A DNA stretch of 64,000 bases. It comes from Chloroflexaceae bacterium (GTDB taxonomy: Bacteria; Chloroflexota; Chloroflexia; Chloroflexales; Chloroflexaceae). Shown one piece after another: positions 50,858 through 61,898 of the stretch (its first letter is position 1; every line of letters starts with the position of its first letter). The stretch is taken from positions 20,534-84,533 of the forward strand of contig JAAUTZ010000006.1 of the NCBI GenBank assembly GCA_012031225.1. The letters run 5' to 3'. The notes below the pieces were generated by a model, which searched no databases, was not told the DNA's origin, and saw only the letters and a list, made by a program, of their open reading frames with translations. The position numbers and the translations under genes were made by a program.

Positions 50858-52592
50858 ACTGCCCCCCCGCCGCGTGATCGGCAGCCTGCTGGTGCTGCTG
50901 GCTCTGCTCGCTGGCTGCACCTTTGCACCGCAACCTGTCGCGCCTGTTACACCGACGCTTGCGCCCCCGCCTAGCATTCCTAGCCCTGCGCCAAACACAC
51001 CGGACACGCCCCCCGCCAGCGAGCCAGAACGCCCTAACCCACCGAACGCTGCCGCACCTGAAGCGACCCCCTTCCCGCCACCGCAGCCCGCCGCACCGCC
51101 GAGTGGCGCGGGTGGCACGCTGATTATGGCGTTGAGTGGCCAAGACCCAACCACGCTTGACCCCGCCCTTGTGGGCGACGTGCTGAGTGCCTTCGTGGTG
51201 CGCCAGCTATTCACGGGCTTGGTGCGCCTCGATGACCAACTCGATGTGCAGCCAGATCTGGCGCAGGCGTGGACGATCAGCCCCGATGGGCGCACCTACA
51301 CCTTTACGCTGCGTGACGATGCCCGCTTTGCCGATGGCACGCCGATCACTTCTGCCGATGTGCAGGCGAGCCTCGAACGGGCCACCGACCCGCGCCTCGC
51401 GGCGAACCTGCCCGCCGCCACCTACCTCGCTGATATTGTTGGGGTGCGTGAGAAGCTGAATGGCACAGCCGCTAGCATCAGTGGCCTTGCCGTGCCCGAT
51501 GAGCGCACCATCGCCTTGACGATTGACGCGCCGAAAAGCTACTTCCTTGCCAAGCTAGCGCACCCTGTTTCGTTCGTCGTAGATCGGCGGGTAGCCGAGC
51601 GCGGCGGCGAGTGGTTCACCCAACCCAACGGCAGTGGCGCATTTACGATTGAGCAATGGCAGCGCAATGAACTCCTCGTGTTGCGCCGCAACGAGAACTT
51701 CTACCGCGACCTTGCCGAGCTAGAACAGATCCGCTTCCTGCTTGGCGCAAATGCTAGCAACGCCCTTGTGCAGTACGAAGAAGGGCGCGTAGACCTCGTG
51801 TCGGTACCGTCGTTTGCGCTGGAACGGGTGCGCGACACAAGCAATCCACTCTCCCGTGAACTGGTCAGCGTGCCGCAACTCTCGCTCACCTACATCGGCA
51901 TGAATGTCAATCTGCCGCCTTTCGATGACATCAAGGTGCGGGAGGCATTCAGCCTGTTGTTAGACCGCAACAAGGTCGCCGAAGTGACTCTCCGCAACAG
52001 CGTTGCGCCGGCACGCGGGATCTTGCCGCCCGGCATACCCGGCTACAACGATGCCCTCCCCGCGCACGTTGCCGCCCCCGACCAATTCGTAGACTTGATC
52101 GCCCAATCCAAATATGGGAGCATCGCCAACTTGCCGCCCATCGTAGCCTATGGCGGCGGCTGGACAGACACCCTGAGCCAACTTGCCAACACCTACGGCA
52201 TCACGCTTGAAGTCCGTAGCTTTGAGAACTTCGGCACCTACCTGACCGCCCTGCGCGAGAACCGCCTGCCGATGTTTGCCACGGGCTGGATTGCCGACTA
52301 TCCCGATCCAGAGAACTTTCTCGGTGTGCTGTTTAGCTCCGAAAGTGGCGAGAACCACATGGGCTACCGCAACCCAGAGGTAGATCGGCTCCTTGTCGCT
52401 GCCGCTAGCAGCACTGACCAAGCCGAGCGCGAGAGCCTCTACCGCGAGGCAGAGCAGCTGATCCTTGCCGATCATCCGGTGATCCCGATCTATCACGATG
52501 TGGAGTATATGCTGACCAAGCCCTACGTAACGGGACTGACTGTCACCCCGCTCGGCATTCTCGAAATGTCCAACGTGGCACTGATCCGTTAG
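50850..52592 (+). CDS. Peptide-type ABC transporter substrate-binding lipoprotein (start uncertain)
   Basis: An SBP_bac_5 (DppA/OppA-like) protein of about 580 residues. The lipoprotein signal is [17 protein letters not shown], with the lipobox Cys in LAGC. A Pro/Thr/Ala-rich linker follows, then [20 protein letters not shown] and [20 protein letters not shown], characteristic of the family, and a C-terminal [16 protein letters not shown]. The in-frame start is TTG 50850, inside the rlmN end, but it is badly spaced from GGAG. ATG 50854 has perfect spacing (overlap ATGA) but is out of frame because of a run of seven C; eight C would put it in frame. No permease or ATPase genes are adjacent, so partners lie elsewhere. 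Confidence 0.85.
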   Translation: MYELPPRRVIGSLLVLLALLAGCTFAPQPVAPVTPTLAPPPSIPSPAPNTPDTPPASEPERPNPPNAAAPEATPFPPPQPAAPPSGAGGTLIMALSGQDPTTLDPALVGDVLSAFVVRQLFTGLVRLDDQLDVQPDLAQAWTISPDGRTYTFTLRDDARFADGTPITSADVQASLERATDPRLAANLPAATYLADIVGVREKLNGTAASISGLAVPDERTIALTIDAPKSYFLAKLAHPVSFVVDRRVAERGGEWFTQPNGSGAFTIEQWQRNELLVLRRNENFYRDLAELEQIRFLLGANASNALVQYEEGRVDLVSVPSFALERVRDTSNPLSRELVSVPQLSLTYIGMNVNLPPFDDIKVREAFSLLLDRNKVAEVTLRNSVAPARGILPPGIPGYNDALPAHVAAPDQFVDLIAQSKYGSIANLPPIVAYGGGWTDTLSQLANTYGITLEVRSFENFGTYLTALRENRLPMFATGWIADYPDPENFLGVLFSSESGENHMGYRNPEVDRLLVAAASSTDQAERESLYREAEQLILADHPVIPIYHDVEYMLTKPYVTGLTVTPLGILEMSNVALIR

Positions 52593-52609
52593 GCGCAAGG
52601 AGATACATT

Positions 52610-53920
52610 ATGACAAGCCCCCAGAACATCAAAGGCATGCGCGATCACCTGCCGCCCGCGATGCTGCTCCGCCAACACATCCTGCACACGCTCACCACCG
52701 TCTTTGAGCGGCACGGCTTTGAGCCACTCGGCACACCGATCCTCGAATATGCTGAAACGCTGGAGGGCAAGCTCGGCGAGGATGAGAAACTGATCTACCG
52801 CTTCGAGGATCACGGCGGGCGGCGGCTCGCCCTGCGCTACGATCAGACCGTCCCGCTAGCGCGGGTGGTCGCCCAATACAGCGGGCAACTCGCCCTGCCG
52901 TGGCGACGCTATGCGATTGGGCCCAGCTATCGTGGCGAACGGCCCGGACGTGGCCGCTACCGCGAGTTCTACCAAGCCGATGCCGATATTATCGGCAGTA
53001 GCTCGCCGCTAGCAGATGCCGAGATCATCACGCTCTTGACGGAAAGCCTCACCACGCTAGGCTTCACCGACTTCACGACCCTGCTCAATCATCGCCAGAT
53101 CATCGGCGGCATTGCACGGGTGAGCGGGCTAGATGAAGCTGCCGCCGGTGATGTGTATCGGGCGATAGATAAGCTCGACAAGATCGGGAGCGACGGGGTG
53201 CGCGAGGAGCTACACGAGCGTGGGGTTGCTCCTGCTGCCGCCGAACGCATCCTCACGTTGGTGCAACTCGATGGCTCGCCTGATGCCGTGCTGCACGAAC
53301 TTGGCACGCAGCTACACGGCGACGAACGCGCCACTGCCGCCCTTGCCAATCTGCGGGCGATCATTGCTGCCCTCGATGCGATGGGCGTACCCCCCGCATA
53401 TTACCGTGTCGCGCCCCGCCTTGCACGCGGGCTATCCTACTACACCGGCTTGGTCTTCGAGGCGATCACCGCCCACTGGCCCGCCGGCTCGCTACTCGGC
53501 GGCGGACGCTACGATGAACTAGTCGGCATGTTTGCCAAAAACTCCGTCCCTACCGTCGGGTTGGCCTTCGGCATAGATCGGCTGCACGACGTAATGGAGG
53601 AGCTAGGGCTAGGCCCCCGTGCCACCACTACCGCCGCCGTGTATGTGACCATCTTCAGCACCGAGCAGGTAGCCGCCAGCCTCACACTGGTGCAGGAACT
53701 TCGGGCAGCGGGGATCAATGCGATCACCGCACTGGACAGCAGCAGTGGCTTGGGCAAACAGTTTAAAGAGGCTGACCGCAAGGGCCTGCGCTATGCGCTC
53801 GTGCTAGGCCCCGATGAGGTGGCGCAGGGCGTGGTCAGCATCCGCGATATGCAGGATGGCGCACAACACAGCGTGGCGCAGACGGACGTGGCAGCAGCGT
53901 TGCACCAGATGTTGGGGTAG
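52610..53920 (+). CDS. hisS: Histidine--tRNA ligase
   Basis: A 436-residue class II synthetase charging tRNA-His. Motifs: KGMRDHLPPAMLLR opening, LRYDQTVPLARVVAQ, motif 2 GPSYRGERPGRGRYREFYQAD, and the His-specific segments ARGLSYYTGLVFE and GGGRYDELVGMF; the C-terminal anticodon domain is present (TIFSTEQVAASLTLVQELR). ATG 52610 follows AAGGAG. It is adjacent to, but not obviously linked with, the lipoprotein gene, and convergent with the transferase gene (18 bases between stop codons). Confidence 0.97.
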   Translation: MTSPQNIKGMRDHLPPAMLLRQHILHTLTTVFERHGFEPLGTPILEYAETLEGKLGEDEKLIYRFEDHGGRRLALRYDQTVPLARVVAQYSGQLALPWRRYAIGPSYRGERPGRGRYREFYQADADIIGSSSPLADAEIITLLTESLTTLGFTDFTTLLNHRQIIGGIARVSGLDEAAAGDVYRAIDKLDKIGSDGVREELHERGVAPAAAERILTLVQLDGSPDAVLHELGTQLHGDERATAALANLRAIIAALDAMGVPPAYYRVAPRLARGLSYYTGLVFEAITAHWPAGSLLGGGRYDELVGMFAKNSVPTVGLAFGIDRLHDVMEELGLGPRATTTAAVYVTIFSTEQVAASLTLVQELRAAGINAITALDSSSGLGKQFKEADRKGLRYALVLGPDEVAQGVVSIRDMQDGAQHSVAQTDVAAALHQMLG

Positions 53921-53938
53921 CGATTGCTGTACCGGCTC

Positions 53939-54982
53939 TCAGTTGATCTTGAATGGCTGGAATGTTGCAATCCCATTTGGGCAGCAGGCTTCCAGCCACC
54001 AGATCGCCGCCCCTGCCGCTGTGAGCAGGGCCACTCCCACCACAATCGCCGAGTCGAGGTTAGCGCGGGTCAAGTAGGTGCCCACCATGCCAAGTGCCCC
54101 TGCGATCAGGTAGATCGTCAACACCGCCTCGCGTTTGTTCATACCGAGTGCCACCAGCCGATGCGAGAGGTGATCCTTGCCGGGTGAGGTGAAGGGATTC
54201 ACCCCGCGCCGCAAGCGCGACACCACAACGAGCGTCATGTCAAACACCAGCACCCCTAGCACCACCACCGGAACCATCCACGTCACCAGATTGGTATTGG
54301 CGGGGAAGCGCAACTTGATGGCCAGCACGGCCAGCAACAAGCCAATAAACAGGCTGCCCGTATCGCCCATAAAGATGTTTGCCGGATTCCAGTTGTAGCG
54401 GAGGAAGCCAATGCACGCACCCATCAGGGCCGCGGCCATCGTTGCCACCAGCACCTGCGGGGGCGTATTCATTGCCGCAAGCAGCAGGAAGAAGGCGGCA
54501 GCGATAGTGGCAACGCCGCCCGATAGCCCATCCATGTTGTCCATAAAGTTCAGCGCATTGGTAATCCCAATCACCCAGAAGAAGGTGAGCAGCCAATCCA
54601 GCCCCGCCACATGAAACAGCAGGACCTGCGTGCCGCCAACAATCAAGATCACCGATGCAAGCCCCTGCGCGATGAGCTTGATGAAGGGCGACAAGCCCCA
54701 GCGATCATCCACCAAGCCCGTCAGAGCCATCAGCGAAGCCGCTAGCATGATCCCAAACAACTCCCGCACGTAGGCTTCGCCGTGAAAGAAGCTGACAATG
54801 AATAGGGCTAGCACCACCCCAATGTAGATCGCTGCTCCACCGAGCAACGGCACTGGCGTAACATGCACATCCCGCGAGCGGGGAATGGAGACCAAGCCGG
54901 TGCGGAGTGCGGCCCGCTTGACGAGCGGTGTCACGAGCACTGAGAAGGTCAGCGCAGTGAGCAGGATCAGGATCGTATCCAA
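53939..54982 (-). CDS. Undecaprenyl-phosphate sugar-1-phosphate transferase (WecA/TagO/MraY family)
   Basis: A 347-residue polytopic membrane enzyme with about ten or eleven helices. It transfers a phospho-N-acetylhexosamine from UDP to polyprenyl phosphate, starting a surface polysaccharide. The active-site segments are GLVDDRWGLSP (Asp pair), NFMDNMDGLSGG, FMGDTGSLFIG and the HxH-like GKDHLSHRLV, typical of WecA/TagO rather than MraY. It lies at the end of a minus-strand run with two O-antigen-ligase-like genes upstream, which fits cell-surface glycan assembly. The start overlaps nothing; the preceding TPR frame ends three bases upstream. Confidence 0.92.
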   Translation of the reverse strand: MDTILILLTALTFSVLVTPLVKRAALRTGLVSIPRSRDVHVTPVPLLGGAAIYIGVVLALFIVSFFHGEAYVRELFGIMLAASLMALTGLVDDRWGLSPFIKLIAQGLASVILIVGGTQVLLFHVAGLDWLLTFFWVIGITNALNFMDNMDGLSGGVATIAAAFFLLLAAMNTPPQVLVATMAAALMGACIGFLRYNWNPANIFMGDTGSLFIGLLLAVLAIKLRFPANTNLVTWMVPVVVLGVLVFDMTLVVVSRLRRGVNPFTSPGKDHLSHRLVALGMNKREAVLTIYLIAGALGMVGTYLTRANLDSAIVVGVALLTAAGAAIWWLEACCPNGIATFQPFKIN

Positions 54983-54984
54983 CG

Positions 54985-57900
54985 CTATTGTCCCCCAGCC
55001 ACCTTTTGTTTGAATAGCTCCACAAGGTATTCAAATTGGGAAATCTCAAGGTCGCGCCCATCTTGGGTTTGGGCTTGCGCTAAACCGATCTCAGCTTGAT
55101 CGAGAGCTTCGGCATAGCGGTTGCTATCGCTCAGGACAATCGTGTAGTTCCGCAGATTGTCGAGATTGTTTGGCTCACGTTCGGCAATTTTGCCATACAG
55201 CGCGATAGCAGCATCAAGGTCGTTGACCCGTACCGCTAGCAATGCGGCAATCGAATTGAGCAGGCTATCATCGCTCTTGTTCGCAATCTGGATATACTTG
55301 GTTGCGAGCTGTTCGGTCAGTTCCGGCTCGGCTGCAAGGCTATCTATGATCTGCTGGGCATACTGATCCAGTGCGTGCGGATTGGTGTCTAGCGCGGCAA
55401 GGTACATCTCGGTTGCACGCTCCAGATCACCGCGCACACGATACAACTCGGCAAGGCGCGGGGGCGTATCGGCATACAGTTTGTCGAGCGACCACGAACG
55501 CTCCAGCAGAGCTTCCGCCTGATCATACGTGGCCGTAGCTTGCGCGGTATCGCCGACACTGCCGTAGTAGCCACCGAGAATGAGCAGCACACTGGCGTGC
55601 TCATTCAGCAGCACGACATCTTGGGGGCAATCGTATTTGCTTGGTCATACCACGCGGTAGCCGCTTGCAGGCGGGCAATATCCTGCGTCCAGTTGTACCA
55701 GAAGTTGTTCAGCCGGGCAAGGTTGGCATAGTGGTCTTTGTTCATCGGGTTCAGTTCGCGGGCGGCATCCAGCACGGCTTCGGCATAGCTCATCATCTGC
55801 ATCGGCGTATGCGTCTGCACAAAGTTGGCTGCATCTTGCGGCGAACTGATCCGCAGCAGGCGGTTGAGGTCAGGATCGGCCAGCGGCTCACCGCTCGGCA
55901 TGCCTTGGGACTGCTGCTGCTGGGCGATAGTCATCAGGGTCCGCCCCAGATTCAGGTAGTAGAAATCTTCACGCGGGTTGCTGTTGATCGTCTCAGCAAA
56001 TTTGCTCAGGGCGATCACCTGCTCATTCAGCCCAGCCGCGGGCTGATCGCTAAAGGCTTGCCCCTCGTGGAACCGCATATCGGCATAGACGGTACTAAGA
56101 TTGAACCACCACACCGCCCCAAAGGTCAGCGCAATCAGCATGCTGTACAAGCCGATCTTGGCCGGGTTGGTCTGGTTGGGGGCAGGCGCACGCGCTCCCG
56201 AACGGGAAGCCCCCGTCCGCAATGCTGAGGCGGTTGCGCCACGCCCGACCTGCTGGCTGCCGCGCTTCTTGCGCTTGCCGCTAGCGGCGGGAGCTTCTGG
56301 TTCGGCTTCAACGGGCGTTGGCTCTGGTTCTGGGACCGGCTGCGCGACTTTGCCAATCACGTAATGCCCCGCCATCTGCCCCGCCACGACAGTCAAGGCG
56401 AGGATTGTCCAGAACATCGTCAAGGTTGAGACAATCGGGATTCCTGTCAAGCCTTCGACAAAATGCCCCACGATGATTGCAATCGTAGCAATGAAGAAGA
56501 CTTGCCAGTACCACTCTTTGCTCTGGCGCACCATTCGCCACGCCAAAATGCCAAACGAGAAAAGCATGAAGAAATAGGACATCAAGCCGAGCAAGCCCTT
56601 CGTAACCAGTTCATCCAGAATAGCTTGGTGCGAACGATCCGGCGATGCGCCGCGTGATTCGATCTGCGCTAGCGAGGGCGGGTAGAACGGGTTGTACGCA
56701 ACAAACATGCTCTCTGGGCCCCAGCCGATCAATGCCCGCACCGGATCGGCGGTAATCAACTCCATCGCGCCGCCCGCGTGTTCGTCGCCCGCCCAGATCA
56801 GGATTCGCACGCGCCCCGTGCCGTAGTCGGTAATCAGCAGCTGCCCCAGTCGGCCTACGTAGGGCACTTCGCGGAGCTGGTTGAAGAACGGTGTGTAGGT
56901 GGTGTTAAAGACGATGAGAAAGCCCCCTGCCAGTGCCACCAAGCCAACCCACGACCAGAGCAGGATCCGTAGGCGTTGCAACAGCACCAGCTGCCCGACC
57001 ACTTTGGCGCGGGCGATTGCCTGTATCAGCAGCAGCATAAAGAAGACAAACAGCCCTGCGCCCAAGCCAATGAACGGACCGCGGCTCTGCGAGAAGAGGA
57101 TTGTCACCAGCATTGCGAGGGTTGCACCGCCCGCCGCCCCTGCGTGGATCCACAGCGAGAGGCGCGAAGGTTGGGTAGCGCGGCGCGGCAGGGTTACGCC
57201 CAAGCCATACGCCACGCCAATTGCAGCAACACTCGTGAGCAACCAGATCCACCAATCCATGCCATTGGTTATCCGTTCATCAAGCACCTGCACATTCGGC
57301 GAACCGGAAGAAGCCGCGAAGGTCGCCCCGAAGAACAGCATATACACGGCATACAGCGCACCGGGCCAGAGCGGGAGCGATGGGCTGTTGTCATCCGCTT
57401 GGCGGGGGCCAAGCAGGGTCCAGAGGGCGGTTGAGGTCAACACGGCACCGGGGAACACCCACCAGTAGCGGAAGTCCGCCGTCCGCACGATAGAGCCGAA
57501 TTTGATCACGGCCAGCAGCAACGCGAGCGTGCCCACGACAATCAGGCTGAAGACCAGCACCCACAGCAGATCGGTGCGGGTGTTTTGCGGTGCAGGCGCA
57601 GATGCAGCCATGCTCAGGCGGCTGAACAGCCAGAACAGGGCGAGCGGCACCACCATCAGGAGGTAGGCGGCGACGAAGATCGAGTTGCCCATCGTGGATG
57701 CGACCCGCGCAATCACATCGCCGCGCCACGGCAGGGGATCAAGCCCGAAGTGCTGCATCATGCCGTAGCCCGCTACCGCCAAGCCCGTCATCAGCACCAC
57801 CACCATCAGCCGTTCGAGCTGTTCGCGGCGGCGCATGGTCGCCACAATAATCAGAAACAGCCCGATGTATGAAAGGTTGGTGTAGGTTCCTTGCAGGCGT

Positions 57901-58313
57901 TGGTAGCTCCCCCAGAAGCTCGTATGCGGCACAACCGAAGTGAAGGTTGTAAAGAGAAAGACCAGCGCATACAGCAACGCGGGCAACAGCAGCGGCACAC
58001 TGTTGAGCCACTTCCAGAAGCCTGCGAAGGGGTTGCTATTCGGCTGAGCCGCCGGATCGTCTGGCGTAGGATTGGCAGGCGCAGGGTTGGCACTGATCAG
58101 TTCCAGCACGCGGATGATGCCGATTGCAGCCATAAAGAGGACAATCGCCCGCAGGGTGGTAGCCTTATCCGGCTCGAAGTGGCGGGCAGAGAGCAGGTTG
58201 AAGTAGATCGGGATCAACGCCATAATTGCGAGCCAGCCCGCTTCAAGGATCCGTTCGCACCAGATACTCAGGGTTGTCTGTCTTTGCATGCTTTGCATAG
58301 TAGTTCTACTCAC
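54985..58313 (-). pseudogene. O-antigen ligase-like membrane protein with TPR tail, one frameshift
   Basis: The main frame (start GTG 58313 or ATG 58298) encodes many membrane helices with an O-antigen ligase (Wzy_C) domain. LVTILFSQSRGPFIGLGAGL is the characteristic core, followed by YNPFYPPSLAQIESRGASPD with a conserved His in RSHQAILDELVTKGL. Then comes a cytosolic or periplasmic linker rich in Pro/Glu/Lys (KRKKRG) and TPR-like repeats. The frame ends at 55605. The TPR region continues in another frame (LLNEHASVLLILGGYYGSVG to FKQKVAGGQ) to 54985. One missing C in a CCCCC run (complement of 55622-55626) accounts for the break and restores IAPQDVVLLNEHAS. The whole protein is about 1,110 residues. 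Role: likely attaching or polymerising polysaccharide on a lipid carrier. Confidence 0.82.
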
Positions 58314-58395
58314 TTGTGTTGAACATCAAGCGGGGCAATGCCCCACCGGATACCATTGATACCATTGGTCATCTGCATCGTGGTGACACTGTGCG

Positions 58396-60258
58396 TTACA
58401 CACTGCCTGAATGGGCAACCATAGGGTGTACGGAATAGGCGGCATCTGGGTTGCTAAGGGCTTGCGCCTGTTCGTCCTGTTTATAGCTATCAGCCCGCGC
58501 TAGAATCTCGCGGGCGTTGTTGCGGCTACTCTCACTCACGGGCGTGCCATCCAGCATCGCCGCGAGTTCGTCGGTGCGCTGCGGCAGATCCAGCAGGCGG
58601 ATGTTGGTGCGTGTGCGGAGCTGCCCATCAGCCTGCCCTTCCACCACCTCTTTGCTGATCGCATAGTGCGCGTCAGCAAATGCTGCTACCTGCGGCAGGT
58701 GCGTAATACAGAGGACTTGGTGCTGGGTAGCAATGCTCCATAGCTTCTGCCCCACCACTTGGCCTGCCCGCCCACCTACGCCCACATCTACTTCATCAAA
58801 TACGAGCGTCGGCACGCTATCCACTTTGGAGAGGATTGACTTGAGGGCCAGCAACAGCCGCGCACTCTCGCCGCCAGAGGCGATCTTCGCCAGTGGCTTG
58901 AGCGGCTCGCCGGGATTGGGCGAGATCATAAACTCCAGCCGATCAAGGCCTGTGCGATCAAATGCCAATCTATCACCGGGCTGGTCGGCTCCTTCGCTTA
59001 ATGGCACACCCGCATTATCAAGCACATGCTCAATCTGCACGGCAAAACGCACACGCGGCATCGCTAGATCGGTCATCGCCCGTTCAATTAACTGCGCGAG
59101 GGTTTCGCCTGCGGTGCGGCGTTGGCGCGAGAGTTGCCCACCGCGTGCGCCGAGTTCGTGCAGCAAGGTATCCTCACGCGCTTCCAGATCAGCCATATAC
59201 GCGGCACTATTGGTCAGCCGGTCAATCTCGGCTTCGGCATGGGCAGCACGTTCGATCAAGCTCGCCAGATCGCCGCCGTGCTTGCGTTGCAGGCTCTTGA
59301 GCAGGGTAATGCGCTCCTCAATCACATCGAGGCGGTGCGGGTCGGTGTCCAGCCGATCCCGATAATCACGCACACTTGCCGCCAGTTCTTCAAGGTAGAT
59401 CAAGGCTTCGTTGGCATGTTCGCTGAGGGCGGTTGCCGTCGGATCAAAGCGGGCTAACTCGCTGAGGTCATTCACCACGCGCCCCATCGTCTCGGTAAGC
59501 GGGAGGACGGGCACGCGCCCACCCTCGTCACCTTCGTAGAGCAAGGCGTAGGCACTCAGCACCAGTTCAGTGATCCGGACTGTATTTTGCAGCAGCAACC
59601 GCTCTTGGAGCAATTCTTGCTCTTCATCCGGGCGCAGCTGTGCAGCTTGCACATCATCCAATAGCAGGCGTAGCTCTTCGATGCGATCCACGCGGCGGGC
59701 TTCATCGTGGCGCAGTTGGGTAAGCTCTTGCTGCACGGTGCGGAGCTGATCCACTTGGGCCGCAAACTGTTCGCGTAGCGGCACCAGCCCCCCGAAACGG
59801 TCCAGCATATCAAGATGGGTGCGCGTATCAAACAGGGCCGTACCTTCGTGCTGCCCGTGAATATCTACCAGCAGGCTGCCAATCTCGCGCAGCACCACCG
59901 AATTGACCGCCCGCCCATTGATGCGCGAGACCGTGCGCCCGCTTTCGGCACTGATCTCGCGGGTAATCACGACGTGCTCATCCTGCCCAGCTTGCCCATC
60001 TGCCAAGCCATACTGTTCAAGCAAGGCGCGGACGGGCGAATGCGGCCGAAGGTGAAAGACCCCTTCGACCCGCGCCCGGGCGGTGCCAGCGCGGATCATA
60101 GCCGGATCAGGGCGTTCGCCGCGTAGCAGGCCGAGGGCATCTATAATAATGGATTTCCCTGCGCCCGTCTCGCCCGTCAACACATTGAAGCCCTGCTCCA
60201 GCGTCAGGTTGAGTTCATCAATGATGGCAAAATCACGGATGTGCAGTTCGAGTAGCAT
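58396..60258 (-). CDS. recN: DNA repair protein RecN
   Basis: A 620-residue SMC-like ATPase of double-strand break repair. It opens LLELHIRDFAIIDELNLTLE and has Walker A GETGAGKSII near residue 31. A long coiled coil in the middle surrounds a globular arm. The C-terminal half has the signature FMISPNPGEPLKPLAKIASGGE and LLLALKSIL, Walker B LVFDEVDVGVGG, and the His loop QVLCITHLPQVAA. ATG 60258 is the family N-terminus; the longer frame to 60375 adds 39 non-homologous residues. The binding site is weak. It lies 82 bases before the ligase/TPR gene. Confidence 0.97.
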   Translation of the reverse strand: MLLELHIRDFAIIDELNLTLEQGFNVLTGETGAGKSIIIDALGLLRGERPDPAMIRAGTARARVEGVFHLRPHSPVRALLEQYGLADGQAGQDEHVVITREISAESGRTVSRINGRAVNSVVLREIGSLLVDIHGQHEGTALFDTRTHLDMLDRFGGLVPLREQFAAQVDQLRTVQQELTQLRHDEARRVDRIEELRLLLDDVQAAQLRPDEEQELLQERLLLQNTVRITELVLSAYALLYEGDEGGRVPVLPLTETMGRVVNDLSELARFDPTATALSEHANEALIYLEELAASVRDYRDRLDTDPHRLDVIEERITLLKSLQRKHGGDLASLIERAAHAEAEIDRLTNSAAYMADLEAREDTLLHELGARGGQLSRQRRTAGETLAQLIERAMTDLAMPRVRFAVQIEHVLDNAGVPLSEGADQPGDRLAFDRTGLDRLEFMISPNPGEPLKPLAKIASGGESARLLLALKSILSKVDSVPTLVFDEVDVGVGGRAGQVVGQKLWSIATQHQVLCITHLPQVAAFADAHYAISKEVVEGQADGQLRTRTNIRLLDLPQRTDELAAMLDGTPVSESSRNNAREILARADSYKQDEQAQALSNPDAAYSVHPMVAHSGSV

Positions 60259-60305
60259 TGGTTCATGTCCGTTCGGTGGCAATCGCACAGGCGCACCACT
60301 GCAAC

Positions 60306-60330
60306 ATAAAGAAAGTTGCCCAGTGGCAAC
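60306..60330 (-). terminator. Intrinsic terminator downstream of the O-antigen-ligase-like gene
   Basis: On the minus strand a 6-bp stem (GTTGCC / GGCAAC, arms at 60325-60330 and 60315-60320) with a 4-base loop is followed by TTTCTTT. It separates the upstream ligase-like gene from recN. Short stem, so moderate confidence. Confidence 0.55.
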
Positions 60331-60401
60331 CTGTTCCCCATTGAGGATTGTACCACAGGGCAAGATGCCCCGCAATGCGTTGCGCGGGAATAGTAACCGA
60401 C

Positions 60402-61880
60402 TTAGGTATGTTCAGCTTCCGCATCCGCTAGCATTGCCACCGCCATGCCCAAGCCCATACAGCCCCAGAACAAGGCAACCATGTGGCTGAATTCGATATT
60501 GAAGAAGTAGTGATCGGCTAGCCCCACCGCAAGGGCGGCTACCAAGCCCGCCTGACAGCCGAGCAGCCACGCTGCGCGTTCTTCATCAAGGCGCGGCAAG
60601 GCTTGGAGCGTTAGGACAAACCACGCGGCAACGATAGCCAGAAATGCCGCCAAGCCAATCAAGCCCATCCGCTGCCCAATGGTGAGGTAGATGCTGCTCA
60701 CGCCCGCCACGAGGTCTATCTCTGGCGCGGCTCCAAAGCCGATCCCAAAGAAGGGGTAGCGGGCAATGATGTTGAGCGCATTCTGGTATTCGGCAAGGCG
60801 CATCTGCTGCGCCTGATCGCGGAACTGCACGCCCTCGGCTACGCGCTCAATAAAGTCATCGGCAATGCCCACGCTCGCCATCAGCACCAAGCCCAGTACG
60901 ATGGCTGCGCCCATGCCCCACCACAGCCGCCGATAGCGCAGGGTGGCAAGGTAGATCGCGGCGAAGATAATCCCGAACAGAGCCGCGCGGGAGAAGGTCA
61001 GCAGGAGGGCTAAGCCAATCACGCCGGATAGCCCGATCAGAACCCAACGCGGCAAAACAGGCTTTGCGATGACGATCTGGGCGGCGGTGAGTGCGCCCAC
61101 GAGAGCCAGCATGCCGCCGAAGCTGTTCGGGTCTACTGCGGTGGCAATCGCCCGCTCCAGCCCATCGGGGTCATCCTCCACGTAGCGCAACACGCGCCCA
61201 TCAGTGGGGTAGCCGATGCGCCCCAGTGCGGTAAGGAGCCGCAGTGACAGTTCATCGGGCAGCAGCACCAACACCAACCCCAATGCCGCCGCCGCACTAC
61301 CGAGCAGGATCGCTGCCCGCAGGACAAACCGCGCCTGCGCACGGCTCTGGATGCAGTTGATCAGGCTGAAGTAGAGCAGCACACCCAGCACGAATTTCGC
61401 GTAGTTGTGCAGCGTGGTGGTATCGGGCAAGCCGCCCGCGCCGAGCACAAGCGAGAAGAAGGTGAAGCCGAGAAAGCCTAAAATCGGCAAGCCAAGCGGG
61501 GAGAGGGTGAGATCGTACTGATCGCTGCGGGCAAGGATGCGCAGCAACCACACCAGCAGCAGCCCGGCTAGCGCGAGCGAGAGCAACGTCGGGGTGATGC
61601 CGATGCTGAAGGGGAGCGTACCGAAGGGGAGCAGCGTGATGATGGCGAATACAACGACAATGCCGGCCATCGTACTCGTCAAGAGGAAGTAAGCGGCTCC
61701 GAGTGCTGCTATGCCCGCCGCAATATAGAGGGGCCCAAACGCCGCCCCCACCCCCACCAATGCCCCAGCGAGCAACGCGAGGAGCGCGGCCCCGGCGGGC
61801 GTAGTCAGGCTATGGCGCACATCATCGGCGGCGGGCAGCCGCCAGCGTGCGGTGGGGGGCGTTTGGTCTGCAAATGCCAT
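60402..61880 (-). CDS. O-antigen ligase family membrane protein
   Basis: A 492-residue polytopic membrane protein, about 12 helices, without the TPR tail of its larger neighbour. The Wzy_C/WaaL core is visible in LALLLTFSRAALFGIIFAAIY, followed by the periplasmic loop VQFRDQAQQMRLAEYQNALN and YPFFGIGFGAAPEID, then SSIYLTIGQRMGLIGLAAF. The family ligates or polymerises lipid-linked polysaccharide on the outer face of the cytoplasmic membrane. ATG 61880 has AAGGAG about 14 bases upstream. It follows glpX by 18 bases, with which it is probably co-transcribed although unrelated in function. Confidence 0.88.
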   Translation of the reverse strand: MAFADQTPPTARWRLPAADDVRHSLTTPAGAALLALLAGALVGVGAAFGPLYIAAGIAALGAAYFLLTSTMAGIVVVFAIITLLPFGTLPFSIGITPTLLSLALAGLLLVWLLRILARSDQYDLTLSPLGLPILGFLGFTFFSLVLGAGGLPDTTTLHNYAKFVLGVLLYFSLINCIQSRAQARFVLRAAILLGSAAAALGLVLVLLPDELSLRLLTALGRIGYPTDGRVLRYVEDDPDGLERAIATAVDPNSFGGMLALVGALTAAQIVIAKPVLPRWVLIGLSGVIGLALLLTFSRAALFGIIFAAIYLATLRYRRLWWGMGAAIVLGLVLMASVGIADDFIERVAEGVQFRDQAQQMRLAEYQNALNIIARYPFFGIGFGAAPEIDLVAGVSSIYLTIGQRMGLIGLAAFLAIVAAWFVLTLQALPRLDEERAAWLLGCQAGLVAALAVGLADHYFFNIEFSHMVALFWGCMGLGMAVAMLADAEAEHT

Positions 61881-61898
61881 ACGTCAGGTTACGTCTCC

